A stretch of DNA of 64,000 nt from Parasponia andersonii (lineage: Eukaryota > Streptophyta > Magnoliopsida > Rosales > Cannabaceae), in the NCBI GenBank assembly GCA_002914805.1, contig JXTB01000020.1, forward strand, positions 114,806-178,805, in the 5' to 3' direction. Shown here piece by piece: positions 11,036-22,532 of the stretch. A program made the translations under genes and the position numbers. The notes beneath the pieces are model-generated. The model did no database searches. It was not told the DNA's origin and saw only the letters and a program-made list of their open reading frames with translations. The first letter of the stretch is position 1, and each line of letters begins with the position of its first letter.

Positions 11036-12958
11036 TAAGGTATAGATAAACACAATACCAAGGATTAAAAGGTCTTCATTAAGGTTGTAATGTAGGCTTA
11101 GGCAAAGGTATGATGTTTTCGATAAGGTAAGCTCAAATCTTCCTTAAGCACATTAACTTTAGAACTTATGTAGGCCTATTCTCTCACACACCAAGTTACA
11201 CGTAAAATCAACATTTCTTTTTCTTCCATCAACATATAGCCAAACACTTATTTCTTCTTTTTTTTTTTTCTTTTTTTTCTTCTTTTTGTTGTTAAGTTGC
11301 ACACCCTAAACTTATTTCTTTCTTTCATGAATAAGTGTGCAACTCTCTCTTCGCGTGTTTTTTTTTTAATTTTATAATCTTACTCCACTCGTCTTCCCAT
11401 TACATAGCATAGTTCAAAATAATTCAATAACTCAAGGAGTAAAGGTTAAATGATACTATTTTAGGTTAAGCTAATATGCATGTAGTTAAAAAAAAAAAAG
11501 CTTGAAAAGGATCAAAAAGGGTGTACTAGGGATAAAATATATTATGATTAGCTTGAAAGGCTCAAATGAAATATTGCCTAAACCCTTTACTTGGTGAAAT
11601 GCTATCTAGGATCTCGCCTCAATATATTATCAAGCAAATTCTAGCACTTGTGAGATAACAAAATGATAGGTTTATGTAAACATTCTCTAGATTCACTCAC
11701 AAATCAAAGATCAAGGCATTGTACTCAAATATAGATTTTCACAATCAAAATAGAACTAACACAAGAATTATCCATAAGATTATCCATAAGACTAAGCCAA
11801 TATCCATATTTTTCAACAAGTTATACACAAATTCACCCTAAGTTCCTATCATTAGAACATTGTAATCATCAAAGAAAGCACAACATACCTCCAATTATTC
11901 AAACATACAATCATCCAATAAGGAAATTAAATACCCAACAACAACAACAAAAAACAAACAAACATAAGCACAACCCAACAAGGTTTACTCCTTCTCCCAA
12001 ACTTAGCAGGCAAAATATTAGAAAATTAAAGCATAAAAGAATGAGTTTAGGGATACTCCTCTCATTAGCACATAGCTATGAAGCTTAATCTCTTTGAAAT
12101 GGTATCAATTCTTTGGATTGTGCAAAACACGAACATGGAAAATAATACACAAATATGAAAAAGTTAACACTTGAGTTGCCTTCCAAGAAGTGCTTGAGTT
12201 ACCGTCTTCAGCTTGACTCAAGTGAATGCTCATCAAAGAGTAGTTGTTGCCCTTAAAGTATGGCATATATCACCACGAATGTGTCTTTGATGCAATAGTC
12301 CTCAAGTATGACCGAGTGTAGACAATAATTGCTTATAATTCTAAAATGGCTTGATTGTAAATGATTAACTTCAAAGGGAAATTTTACTTTCGGTTCAAGC
12401 TTGTAGAGAGTGTAATGTTGAGACAGTGGCTATAATGGTAAACAAGACTCCATTGCTAGTATGCTTGTGTGGACCAATGATGCGGCCAAATCATTGGTCT
12501 CTTGAACTTCCTCAACCACAGGTATGTCTTGTGGCTCTTTTTCTTCAAATTCTCTTGAAGACTATTCAAAATAGAAACATTCCAAATCAAACTTTGCCAT
12601 ATCCTTCATCATTTGATAGGCTTCATCTTTGGGTCTCTGTTCACAAATTAGGAAGCTATATCTATCATTAACCCAACTCCTACTTGGAGATTCAAATCCT
12701 TTATAAACACTTAGAGCTGGTACCACTTGGGTAAGTCATGGTCAAGTTCTCTACTAAGCCTTATCTTGAATCTTTCCCAAGTCATGTGTAAAGGTTTTAA
12801 GCTATATTGGAAAAATGTTGTGAAGCTTTGGTGAAAACGTACCTTAGCTAGCATCATAAACCTCACAAACAAAAATAAAACCAGTCAAAAAAAGAAAAGT
12901 TTGAAGTAAAATTAGAATTAATTGATATTAATATTAACAAAGAAATAGCGTTTCAATC
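11036..12958 (-). other. Internal region of the family-2 element
   Basis: Mostly AT-rich without long frames. It has a pyrimidine-rich tract around 11250-11290 and, nearer the primer site, a decayed ORF (12430-12787) also present in the Athila-like copy at 50021-50401. Nothing else is recognised. Confidence 0.5.
12430..12787 (-). pseudogene. Decayed conserved ORF near the 5' end of an Athila-like element
   Basis: Minus-strand translation starts HMTWERFKIRLSRE, has a stop (TAA, complement of 12711-12713), then reads through SWVNDRYSFLICEQRPKD and AYQMMKDMAKFDLECFYFE to a second stop. The same order of motifs occurs at 50021-50401. The W-x-R-F-K-x-R-L start recalls gag-type proteins, but I do not recognise the family. 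It lies 0.2-0.5 kb downstream of the primer site, where gag or a leader ORF would start. Two in-frame stops show it is not intact. Confidence 0.55.
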
Positions 12959-12979
12959 CCCTGCAATGGTGCCAAAAAC
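12959..12979 (-). other. Athila-type primer-binding site
   Basis: On the minus strand, TTTTTGGCACCATTGCAGGG follows the LTR end CAATCAACA. It is close to the Athila consensus TTTTTGGCGCCGTTGCC. Confidence 0.7.
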
Positions 12980-12980
12980 T

Positions 12981-14547
12981 TGTTGATTGGAATATGCAAC
13001 TGTAAATTATACTCACACACTTTCATGCAAGTGCACACGGTCACAAGTAATATAGATTTAGGAGTTAAGATTGTCGAACCCACGAGAACTGATTACTAAA
13101 TCTAAGCTAAGTATTAAAATTAGTCAATCATAACTTTATCTAAACAATCAAAATATAGAGTTTCAAGAAATAGAACAAAGCAACTAAACTAACATGCAAA
13201 ATAATGAAAGTAAGCAAGAAGAAAAATATCTAGGTTTACTAATTCTCCGACTTTTCTTTAAAAACACAATCTCCCAATTTCCCTCTTATATTGTTTAATC
13301 CACTAGAGTTGTCAACTAAGAATTCAAATGTATTCACAAATTCCTTTCCAGGACATAAGTGAAAATACCTAGACAAGATAAGATATTACCCCTAACATAA
13401 ATTGACTAGATTTATTAAATTTAGTAATTCTCTCAAAATAGTTCCACAAGTTACATAGGTATATTCCTATAGTATGCAAACTTACCCCACATTAGGTGAT
13501 CTTATATTATTCTACCTATATCCAAACCTAAATTTCCTTCCCAAATTTGTAAAAGATTTACTCAAAAATCTATTTAGTGATCAAGTAAATAGAAGCAATA
13601 GGTACAAGGTAAATAAATAACTTAATGATTGATATGATTAATGAAAGTGGAAAGAAATAAACAAACAAAATATTTAAAGTTGGTTTACATAGTAATACTA
13701 GACAAAGAAATATTTAATTCATAGTATTAATTTAGAACAATAACATTATAATCTAATAAATTCAATAAATACAAAATTAAAGAGAGAATTTATAAAATTC
13801 CCTCTTAGAAAAGCTTAAAGAAGTTCATAGAGGTTGTCATGCTCCTTTCCAAACTTGGCTCTTGCTCCCTTGAATCCTCTCTCTAAGATTTTCTCTTAAC
13901 TATACTACTCTCTAAATATGGAAAATATAAAGAAAAACTCAAAAGAAAAAGAAGAGAAAAAGCTAACAACAAACTATGGTGTTGATACTGTAGAGAAAAT
14001 CAAGAAATGGAGTTGGTTAGAGTATATCTTCATCTTCTTCTTCCTCTTCTTCCTCTCCTTCCATGGCTGCCACTCTCTCTTTCTCTATATCCTAATATAC
14101 CTCCTTCAACTCCAAAGATAGAGTTTTAAAGAGATAACTCATGCAAACTTAAGGCAAGCTGAATCTAGATTCTTAGATCGTCAAAAAGTTGATCTCGGTC
14201 ATCAATTATTGACCTAGGATGCAGATAGTGGCACCGCGATGCTATTTTTGGCACTGAAAATTCCTGAGACTTGGCGTTACAGCACCACTTTTTGGTGCCT
14301 GAGCACCACTTTTCTGCTGATTTGGCGCTTCAGCATCTCGGGTGCACTATTTCTTTATTTTAGCTTCAATTTGCCTCATTTTCATTGCTTTATACCCGCA
14401 TTAAATTCAGCTTCGATCCCAATGGTTTGAAAACTCAATTTGTGAGTCACAAATTCACCTCATTTTACATGAAATACCTTTGTTTTATTTTCTTATCAAT
14501 ATAAACAACTAGAACGTCGAAATAACAACATAGCAAAACTTAAGGCA
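12981..14547 (-). repeat. 5' LTR of the family-2 Athila-like element
   Basis: Starts TGTTGATTGG beside the primer site. It contains the ATTGTCGAACCCACGAGAAC segment characteristic of many Athila-like LTRs. It aligns with 7376-8494 plus 10710-11035. The outer end near 14547 is approximate. Confidence 0.7.
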
Positions 14548-14848
14548 CATTAGCACTAGATAACTCAGTTGTGATGGACTTAACACAACGCCAGCTCTCG
14601 AGTCATTTGGCGATTTTGGTGCCCCCTCGCGCCCTTGTGTGGCATTGGGGGGGGCATTTTCTGTGTCCACTTGCTCCTTTTTGACCATGTTTGGCATCAT
14701 CTCTCATTGTTTTATTTTCCTACATTCAAAAACAAACAAAACATTAAAATAATACTAAATCCACAAGAAACAACTTTATTTTTCAAAATAACAAAGGAAA
14801 ATCAAAACTAGAAAAGCATAAAATAACTCTATTTTCATAAAGTTATCA
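14548..14848 (-). repeat. Athila-like LTR (family 1), right part
   Basis: Resembles 57600-57877, including a GCACTTTTG/GGCAC-rich part and a shared 3' stretch CACAAGAAACAACTTTATTTT (20-base core). It completes the LTR begun at 6352-7375, making the family-2 element a nested insertion. Confidence 0.6.
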
Positions 14849-15810
14849 CTAGACGATTAAAAACTCTATTTTACAAAGAGATTTAAAAATGTTATCTCCT
14901 TTTTCAAAACTCATGCCAATTAATTAAAAGGGTTTATTTCACTTAATTTTTCGAAGTTTTATATAACTGAAAATGAAGAACCCAAAACAATAATGATTTG
15001 ATATCAACGTTTTTATATCGGTTATGGACATATATATATATATATATATAATATGTGAACTACTATTTTAGTTATAAGTATGTGTGTTCATTTCACAATT
15101 AGAGGAGGCAAACGCTGGTCTATCTTTAGACGCTATGGCAATTCTGTAGTTTTCAGAAATTAGAAAACGGAAAAAAAAAAAAAATGGTGAGAAACGTATC
15201 CTTCAATCACCAGTGTGACCCAATGGAGAATCAACAAAACTATTGTATGACTTTTTTACCGTGACCACGCATATGCAAGGTATGACGATAGCTCAAAATT
15301 TGGATATATTGACTATTAGTTATGCTCGCCTCAAGAGGAACTTGATATTCAAACAAGGTATGAATGTTCGAGTGAATACCTTACACGGCAATATCCCATC
15401 AAATTTGGGAAAGTCAACAAAATTGTTTATAATCAGAAAACTTACCTATTAATAAAGCCGTTTTCGGCTTCAAATTTACGATAATCAGACCGAATCTTGA
15501 CACACAATTATATCTTTTATTTCTTTTCTTCAGTCTTATTTGGAAACCCTAATCACCCTCCATTATAATTAAATAAGTGGCCAGCATCGGTGGAAAAATG
15601 TCTCTCCATCAAATCGATACTTCTCAAACTCGCAGGCTGTACACTATATCTTATTAGTGAAACCACCTAAAATCCTCTTCTTCTTCTTATTTTTTTTCTC
15701 GGTTACATGTTAGTACTTCTTACACAATTATTATATACTAATTAGGGCTTATTGGAAATAGTTTACAAAGATCTTTTGGATCTCTTAGGATTAAAAGTTA
15801 CTTTTAACAG
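14849..15810. other. Intergenic sequence, no gene seen
   Basis: AT-rich spacer with a TA microsatellite at 15030-15051. A 69-codon frame at 15243-15452 has no recognisable domain and no supporting signals. The last 60 bp form the left flank of the Tat element and continue at 26959. Confidence 0.5.
15030..15051. repeat. (TA)n microsatellite
   Basis: Eleven uninterrupted TA units. Confidence 0.95.
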
Positions 15811-16499
15811 TGTTGATGGAGGTGTTATCAACAATAAATTTAGAAAAAATTAAGAGATGTGGCTTGTGCTAATTGAGTTAATAATCAAAGCAAATAAGGA
15901 GAGAGGATTTTATAGTGGTTCAGCCCCGAAAAAGATGAGCCTACGTCCACTGTTTTTCCACTATTTTATGAAGAATTGTGAACACTCAAGGTTACAACGT
16001 CTCGTCTGGAGATTGGAAAAACTGAAGAGCAATTGGAATACTCAAAACTTGCTTACCTTCAGAACATTGAGTCCCCTTTATATAGATAAAGGTAACCCTA
16101 TGTCCCTAGGATCCTAATTGTATAAACGGGTAACTATACAATTGGGTAACATAAATTAAGTAACAACATAATTGGATAACCATTCAAAACGGATAACTAG
16201 TTGATCATAAATAGGAGACTTCTGTTTCCCTTTCCTTGTAGGTTTCCTGTTTGACATAGCATATACTTCTGTTTCCCTTTTTTTTCGGAAGAGGTCGCCC
16301 ACCACCTATTCGGAGAAGGTCGCACATACTTATGCAAAAGAGACTACACGGAGAAGGTCGCAGATAACCTATGAAAGAGATCGCACATAACCATCACGGA
16401 GGAGGTCGCATATAACCTGTGGAAGAGGTCGCATATAACCATCACGGAGGAGGTCGAACTTAACCCTTATGCGACCTTAGGATTTTAGACCTCACAACA
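15811..16499 (-). repeat. 3' LTR of the Tat element
   Basis: TGTTGATGG at the outer end and CACAACA at the inner end. Between about 16285 and 16460 it holds an imperfect array of some seven units built on GGAGGTCGCATATAACC with CATCACGG spacers. The same array type is in the LTR at 26272-26958 and the solo LTR at 44267-45037. Confidence 0.93.
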
Positions 16500-16517
16500 A
16501 TTGCCCCCCAGCTCCAT
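16500..16517 (-). other. Polypurine tract of the Tat element
   Basis: On the minus strand, GGAGCTGGGGGGCAAT lies directly against the 3' LTR, the expected position of the plus-strand primer for reverse transcription. Confidence 0.8.
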
Positions 16518-16873
16518 TAGTTCTTTAGGACGAAATGGAGCTTCCAATTACCGTGCGACCTTAAAAATGTGATGTCATAACCTAAACTTGAGGTCTGAAT
16601 AGTCGAAGATCCGCCAGATTTCAAATCCCATCTCTCAAGATCACACGTATCTCTTTTCTGTCAGAACGGAACACGTGTAGTCCCCTTTTTTTAAGAAAGA
16701 GCAGAATTCGAGGAAGTCTAATGATATCAACCGTCACTCTTTTAAAACCAAATATTTTCAAATTTTAAACAATCCTGACTTTTCGGATAGAATCAAATCC
16801 CGCGCAATCTTCAGCCTTCAGATTTAAAATTCAAACTCCCTGATCTACGGCTGTGATTTAACGGTACCTGGAT

Positions 16874-16881
16874 TATAAATA
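16874..16881 (+). promoter_or_regulatory. TATA box of the antisense gene
   Basis: TATAAATA lies about 550 bp before the start codon at 17429 and shortly upstream of a pyrimidine-rich leader that ends in a well-formed splice donor at 17042. A start of transcription near 16905-16915 would fit. This is outside the LTR, so the antisense gene seems to have its own promoter. Confidence 0.6.
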
Positions 16882-17041
16882 TCAGAAACCATCCCATCCT
16901 ATTTTATTTTACTGTATCTATCTCAGAAAATATCAAAATTCCAAAGAACCCTAGTGCCGTTTCATCTCTCAGCTCACACAAATCACAGCTTCTTCTCCGA
17001 CGAAGTTCAAATCGTCTCAAATCTTCCGCTTCTGAAGAAAG

Positions 17042-17428
17042 GTCAGTTTATTTCTTCTCTTATTTCTTCTATTCTTGAAAATGATTTCAATTTTTAGGAA
17101 TAAATACACATTTCACCGAAGTGAAATGAGAATTTTTTTACTCCCACTTTTTCAGTCCGTAGGATAGACTTATTAGATAACAATCAGAAATGAACCTATG
17201 AAAAGAATTTCTAGGGTCTGATACCCTATTTTATTCCCTATGAAATGCTCGAACATTTACTGATGAACTGCTCGAACATTTACTGATGAACTGCTCGAAC
17301 ATTTACTGATGAATCCGTAGACCATTTAGGAATGAGCTTGCTTGCTTAGTACAATTTTAGGATGAATACCCAAAGTGCTAGCATAGTGAAAATCCTCGAT
17401 GTCTGAATCCCTGCGTATTTCTTTTCAG
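17042..17428 (+). other. Intron in the 5' leader of the antisense gene
   Basis: Donor AAG|GTCAGT at 17042 and acceptor TTTCTTTTCAG| at 17428, with a pyrimidine tract before the AG. The exon resumes exactly at the ATG at 17429. A frame that opens earlier, at 17399, would begin inside this intron, so 17429 is preferred as start. Confidence 0.6.
17246..17314 (+). repeat. Three tandem copies of a 23-bp unit
   Basis: TGCTCGAACATTTACTGATG repeats at 17246, 17269 and 17292 with almost no change, inside the leader intron of the antisense gene. Confidence 0.9.
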
Positions 17429-19588
17429 ATGTCTAGTAGTGAGGAATTTAGGGAAGGAAATGCTTTTTCTAGAGAATCTAACTCGAGTGTTAGCTCCATT
17501 AATCTTGAGGATTATCTCGAGCCGGAACCCGAGATAGAAATAACAGGGGCAAGACAGAGTAGTCCTCGAATAGGCGATCTTCCCCAGGATCAGTGGCCCA
17601 GACACATAAGGGATGCCCCTGCATTTTCATCTGGCTATCAGTACATAGAGGGGAATTGGTCATGTACCAACGTTCGGACGAGCTGCACGTCGAACAAACT
17701 CAGAAAAATTGCGAGCAGCTACAAGATCGCCATCCCCTTTCGTCTACCAATGGAATTTATCCGACCACACACTCCCCCACATGGACTCGCTTCCTTTTCT
17801 GAGGCAGTCCTCAAGTGTGGCGTGCATCTCCCACTCCATCCGTATATAAAATCAATCATCGATTACTATGGGGTCGTCCCTTTTCAATTGACCCCTAATA
17901 CTTATAGATATATGGAAGGTTTGTATATTCTGTACCATAAACTAGGTTTAGAAACCCCTTCACCCGAAGAGTTTGCTTGGTTCTACCAAGTAAAATCAAA
18001 TCCCTCAGATCTCGGCTTCTTCTATGCGAGCAAATGATCGAATCAAGCAATAAAAATGATCTACGGGGTTCGCAACAATATGGGAAAATGGAAAAATCCA
18101 TTTTTCCATTTTGACTATGCAGCTAACGGCTTCTTTCAGAATCCCGGTAGGTAGTCTTCCAATTTATTGCCTTGTTTATATATTTATTCTTATACTGATC
18201 GCATTCCAATGTCATCGCAGATAATAGGGATCGACCCGGACTCTCCAGGGATCAGCTCGCAAGAGTATATAAGATCAACGACCTTCCAGTTGAAGAATTT
18301 AACTGGAAGGTACTAGGCACAAAGAATAACCTGGTCGCTTGCGGTCTGATTCCGAAGGGTGTCGCGTTCCCAGACCCCCCAGTTCTTTCTTCCAGGCCAT
18401 CGAGCTCGAAGAAGAAGCCAAGGAAGAGGACGGACTTAGGTGCCTCATCTTCTAGGATTAGAAAACGAAAGGCACCGGCCACACCTCCACGCTCGGAGCC
18501 TTCATCTCCAGAGACAGTATCACCACCAGCTCCTCAACCAGCTCCACAAGAAGAAGGTAATCACACTCATTCTAATTACCTTTATACTATGTTTCCTCGC
18601 TCACTAACATATTCTGTACAGAGATGGTCATTGGTAGCGGTCTGCGAGCACCTCCTTCAACTCTCGGGTCCATGGCGAAAATCAAGACACCCGAGAGTAC
18701 CCCGCCATCAAAAGGGAAGGAGAAGGTTGACTGCTCGAAGAAATGGAAAGTCGCCTTCGAGGACGTCCTAGTGAGCTCGCCCCCTCCACAACCATCTCAG
18801 CCAGCGAGCACTCCTGAATCCCCTACCGAGGCTGGCACTTCTTCAGAACCGAACTTGGCAGATAAAGGCGACGAGCTGTTCGCACTCCTTAACCAACTAC
18901 CAGAGAAGGCTGGTATGAGCGCAGCCTTTATCGACCGCTTCACATCTGAAGAGGGTTGGGAGCGAATGAAGCGACGTTCTGCCAAGGTCGCTTTCGGATC
19001 TGCGATGAGGATGCTGGCGAATATAAGCTTCTCAATCTTCTCTTCATGAATACTCTTTTGATGTTAACTTGGAGATTTACATATATATATATATATTTTT
19101 TTTAGACTGCGGCTGCTGCTGTCCCAATGCATGATCCAGTTCTCGAATGCTTAGAGAAAGCTGAGAAAGTTGATGAGATAACTCAAGCGTTCGAGAACTC
19201 GGAAAAGACTTGGGAGGAGGTGCGAACGGCCTTCCACTCAGAGAAGTAGCAGATACTCGAGGACCTAACCAAGGAGAAACTCGCCAAGGAAAATCTCAAG
19301 GAGAAAGTCAAAGAGCTCGAGAAGGTCGTTTCTGAGTATCCGGACCGTATGAGAGAAGCGACCACCGAGGCGGTTCACAAAGCTATCGAGGAGTTCAAAG
19401 CGACCGAGGTCAAAGAACTCGAAGATAAAGCTAGTGATATCGCCTCGTCGACCATCATCTTCAACATATTCTGCGAGCACCCAGATTTTGACTTCTCCAT
19501 CCTTGGCGAGGATGTGGTCGAACTTGTGCAGAGCTGGAAAGAGGATACGACCAAGACTGGGGGTGACGGCGCCAGCCCTTCCACATGA
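17429..19588 (+). pseudogene. Antisense gene of the Tat element: putative gypsy-type transposon protein (Transposase_28 family), four coding exons
   Basis: Exons at 17429-18146, 18221-18556, 18622-19019 and 19106-19588 join in phases 1, 1 and 0 to a 645-codon frame ending in TGA. Introns 1 and 2 are canonical GT-AG; the third has a good acceptor (TTTTAG|ACTG) but no GT at the expected donor (GCG|AATATAAG). Exon 1 holds the conserved block LPLHPYIKSIIDYYGVVPF followed by QLTPN and a helical stretch, typical of the plant 'putative gypsy type transposon' domain (about residues 80-220). Exon 2 is basic and Pro/Ser-rich (a possible nuclear signal, KKKPRKR); exon 4 is a long Glu/Lys-rich coiled coil. 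Its molecular role is unknown. Antisense accessory genes are known in Tat relatives such as maize Grande. In-frame stops at codon 203 (TGA, 18035) and codon 532 (TAG, 19247) make this copy inactive. Confidence 0.82.
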
Positions 19589-19655
19589 AGTGTTTTTTTT
19601 TTTTTCCGAACAATGCGGGCTTTGTCCCCTTTCTGTATGGACGACTCTTTTTTTT

Positions 19656-19661
19656 AATAAA
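19656..19661 (+). terminator. Possible polyadenylation signal of the antisense gene
   Basis: AATAAA lies 68 bp after the TGA at 19588 and precedes the convergent end of pol (20278). Confidence 0.5.
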
Positions 19662-20277
19662 TATCATTTTTCCTTATATGCTCCTGCAAAATAATGAAAA
19701 GAAACAACAGTAATTTTAACTAAGTAGTCAATCACAAGTGATGGATCAGTACGCTTTTAGCGATTTAAATCCGACTAACTTAAAACGAGTTTTAAGCGTT
19801 AGGATAGGTTAGGTCGCTTAAGAAAACAGTTAATACGAGTGATGCAAACTCTAACTGTATTTCAAAAGTTCCATGTCAAAATAAAACATAGCAATATATC
19901 ACTTCGAACAACGAACGTTTTGCTTAGTTACTTTTCTGTTCGATGAGGGAAATTGCATAATACGACATGCTGAGGCATGAAGCGAGGAGAAAATCCTAGG
20001 ATTTTAAGGAGATTCAGATACGTCGATGAAGTGATATTTAGACACTTCGACGATCTAAAACCCTATCTCCTCTAAATGGATGTTTGCATAGTCCCTTAGG
20101 AAACAAGTAGGAGATAACTCTAATCCCACTGCCCCCCTAGTTTTATGGTGTTCGAAAACTGCCATAAAACTATAAATGAAGAATAGCCGAAGTAATAACC
20201 GAGTTGAAGTAATAGCCGAAGAAGTATTATTGAATATTAATGAAGATACAATAGGCTGTTGAAGATATCATGAAGAT

Positions 20278-21599
20278 TTATTGATAATAACGACGAAGCT
20301 GTTCAGCATTCCAGGCATGCTCGTCCTTTTGTCCACCGATGCGAGCTAAATGATATGTTCCAGGTCGAATGACATTATCAATAACATAAGGTCCTTCCCA
20401 AGAAGGCCCAAACACACCAGCACCATGCTCTCTATTATTAGGTAGAACTCGTCGAAGGACAAGATCTCCAACTTCAAATGTCTACCCTTGACTTTGGAAT
20501 TATAATATCGAGCAGTGCGCCGTTGGTATGATGCAATTCGAAGCTGAGATTGTTCACACCGCTCTTCTAAAAGATCGAGTTCAAATCTCAGCAACACATC
20601 ATTCTGTTTTTGCTCATAAATAGATCGCCGCAGGGAGCCCGCACCAATTTCAACAGGAATCATCGCTTCATATCCATAAGCCAAGGAGAATGGACTCTCT
20701 CCTGTAGTAGTTCATTGTGTGGTGCGATAAGCCCATAACTCTTCTGGAAGTACTTCTGGCCAAGCTCCTTTATGCTCCTCCAGCTTTGTCTTTATATTTT
20801 GCTTGAGTATTTTGTTTATCGCTTAGACCTGCCCATTGGCCTATGGATGAACAACAGCAGAGAAGCTCTTTTTGATACCCAAGTTATTGCAGAAGTCACG
20901 GAACTCGTCGCAATCGAACTGCTTTCCATTATCAGAAATTATGGTATGTGGTATACCATAACGACAGATTATAGATTTATAAACGAAATCTATCATTTTC
21001 TTCGCGGAGATGGTGCTCAAGGCTTCGGCTTCCATCCATTTTGTAAAGTAATCGACTGCGACCACCGCATACTTCAAACCACCTCACGCTAATGGAAGCA
21101 TCCCGATAATATCAATTCCCCACACAGCAAATGGCCATGGACTAGTCATCGAAGTTAAAGGAACATGTGGTTTTCTAGGAATGGTCGCAAATCGCTGACA
21201 TTTATCGCATTTCCTAGCAAATTCTAATGTATCCTTCTTCATAGTTGGCCAAAAATACCCTTCTCGAAGAATCTTATTCGCGAGCGCTTGCCCCCCAGAA
21301 TGATTCCCACATATTCCTTCGTGAATTTCCCTCATAATGTAGCGGGCTTTTTTATCATTGACGCACAATAATAATGGCGAGCTGAAACTCCTTCGATAAA
21401 GTTGCTCATCCTGAATGATATAGCGAGCCACTTTCATGCGAAGCCACCTTGCATCGTCTTTATTTTCAGGGAGATCGCCACTTTGTATATATCGCATTAT
21501 GGGGTCCATCCACGATGGTTCCTCATCAACTGGCATAATTACTTGGGGTTCGACCTCAATGCTCGGTAAGATAAGAAATTCAACAGGAACTACTTTCAA
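20278..21599 (-). pseudogene. Tat integrase
   Basis: Inserts element DNA into the chromosome. The minus-strand frame shows a zinc-finger region (HEGICGNH ... CDKCQ), the first catalytic Asp in WGIDIIGMLP, the second in ISDNGKQF, and the third site where NGQV is followed by a stop codon instead of the expected Glu. A further stop lies just before it (VHP-stop-ANG). The C-terminal domain (ending AEQLRRYYQ, stop 20280-20278) needs a frameshift near 20460 to be read. It lacks a chromodomain, as usual for Tat. It ends about 0.6 kb from the antisense gene in a tail-to-tail arrangement. Confidence 0.88.
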
Positions 21600-22532
21600 T
21601 AATTCTGTATCCTTTGTCGAAGCGAGCTTAGCGAGTGCACCTACCCGGGTATTTTTAATACGAGGAAGAAGCTGTATGTCATAAGTGTCGAACGTTAAGA
21701 ACGACTACTGCACCTTCTTCAAATAGGCCATCATTCTTTCTCCTCTCGCTTGATAATCACCCTTAACCTGACAGACGACCAGCTGGGAGTCACTATACAC
21801 TTCGATTGCTTCGACCTTCATTTCCTGTGCGAGCTTTACCCCAGCTATCAGTGCTTCGTATTCGGCCTCATTATTTGACACAGGGAATTTGAAGCGAAGC
21901 ACATAATGAATATTGTGCCCTTCAGGACTGATTAAAACTATGCCCGCACCTGCTCCATTCTCATTCGATGACCCGTCAACATAAAGCTTCCAAAACTTCG
22001 ATGTATCTGAGGCAAGTTTCTCGAGTACTCCCGTGGGAAGATTGACGTTGTATATAAATTCTGCGATAAAATCTACGAGGGCTTGACCCTTTATAGCAGT
22101 GCGAGGTTGAAAATTGATGTCAAATTGACTCAATTCAACAGCCCACTTAAGCAGCCGCCCTGACATCTCAGGTTTCTGTAAGACCTGTTTCAGCGGGAAA
22201 TTCGTGAAAACCCGGATGGAGTGAGCATGGAAGTAAGGTCGAAGCTTTCTTGATGCAATGACGAGTGCCAGCGCCAATTTTTCCATCTCTAGATACCTGG
22301 TTTCAGCATCAAGTAATCTCTTACTCACATAATACACAAGTCGCTGAATATTTGACTTCTCGCGAATTAATGCGGCACTCGTCACATATTTAGAAACAGC
22401 GAGATATAGGTATAATTCTTCTCCCGGATTTGGTTTCGATAAGAGTGGAGGGGAACCCAAGTGTTTTTTTAATTCTTGGAACGCCTGCTCGCATTTCTCC
22501 GTCCACTCGAACCTTTTTGATTCCTTCAACAC
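21600..22532 (-). pseudogene. Tat dual RNase H region (gypsy-type plus archaeal-type)
   Basis: The first part (about 22080-22532) is the ordinary Ty3/gypsy RNase H, with KRFEWTEKCEQAFQELKK at its start. The second (about 21620-22000) is a separate RNase H with LYVDGSSNENGAGAG, NNEAEYEALIAG and VYSDSQLV, giving Asp, Glu and Asp of the active site. Where the family usually has an Asp in a R-A-D-A-L-AKLAS motif, this copy reads RVGALAKLAS, so the last acidic residue seems lost. An in-frame stop follows YLKKVQ. Two RNase H domains are a hallmark of the Tat lineage; they degrade the RNA template during reverse transcription. Confidence 0.87.

Larger units (their letters stand above)
7376..14547 (-). 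mobile_element. Short Athila-like element (family 2) nested in a family-1 LTR
   Basis: Two related LTRs (7376-8494 continued at 10710-11035, and 12981-14547) enclose an internal region of only about 1.9 kb with an Athila-type primer site on the minus strand. No protease, reverse transcriptase or integrase is seen, so it is a non-autonomous or internally deleted copy. The left LTR lacks its outermost part. Borders are approximate because both ends have diverged and I found no clear target duplication. A 2.2 kb solo LTR splits its left LTR. Confidence 0.6.

Noticed and set aside
15243..15452. 69-codon frame between the Athila-like and Tat elements
   Set aside because: No domain, no similarity inside the window, and no promoter or splice signals.
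16285..16460. Regularly spaced repeats that could suggest a CRISPR-like array
   Set aside because: The units are degenerate, lie inside a plant LTR and recur in all copies of that LTR; there is no repeat-spacer structure.
17378..19667. Minus-strand and alternative plus-strand frames over the antisense gene
   Set aside because: They shadow the four-exon frame, whose phases and domain content are much better supported.
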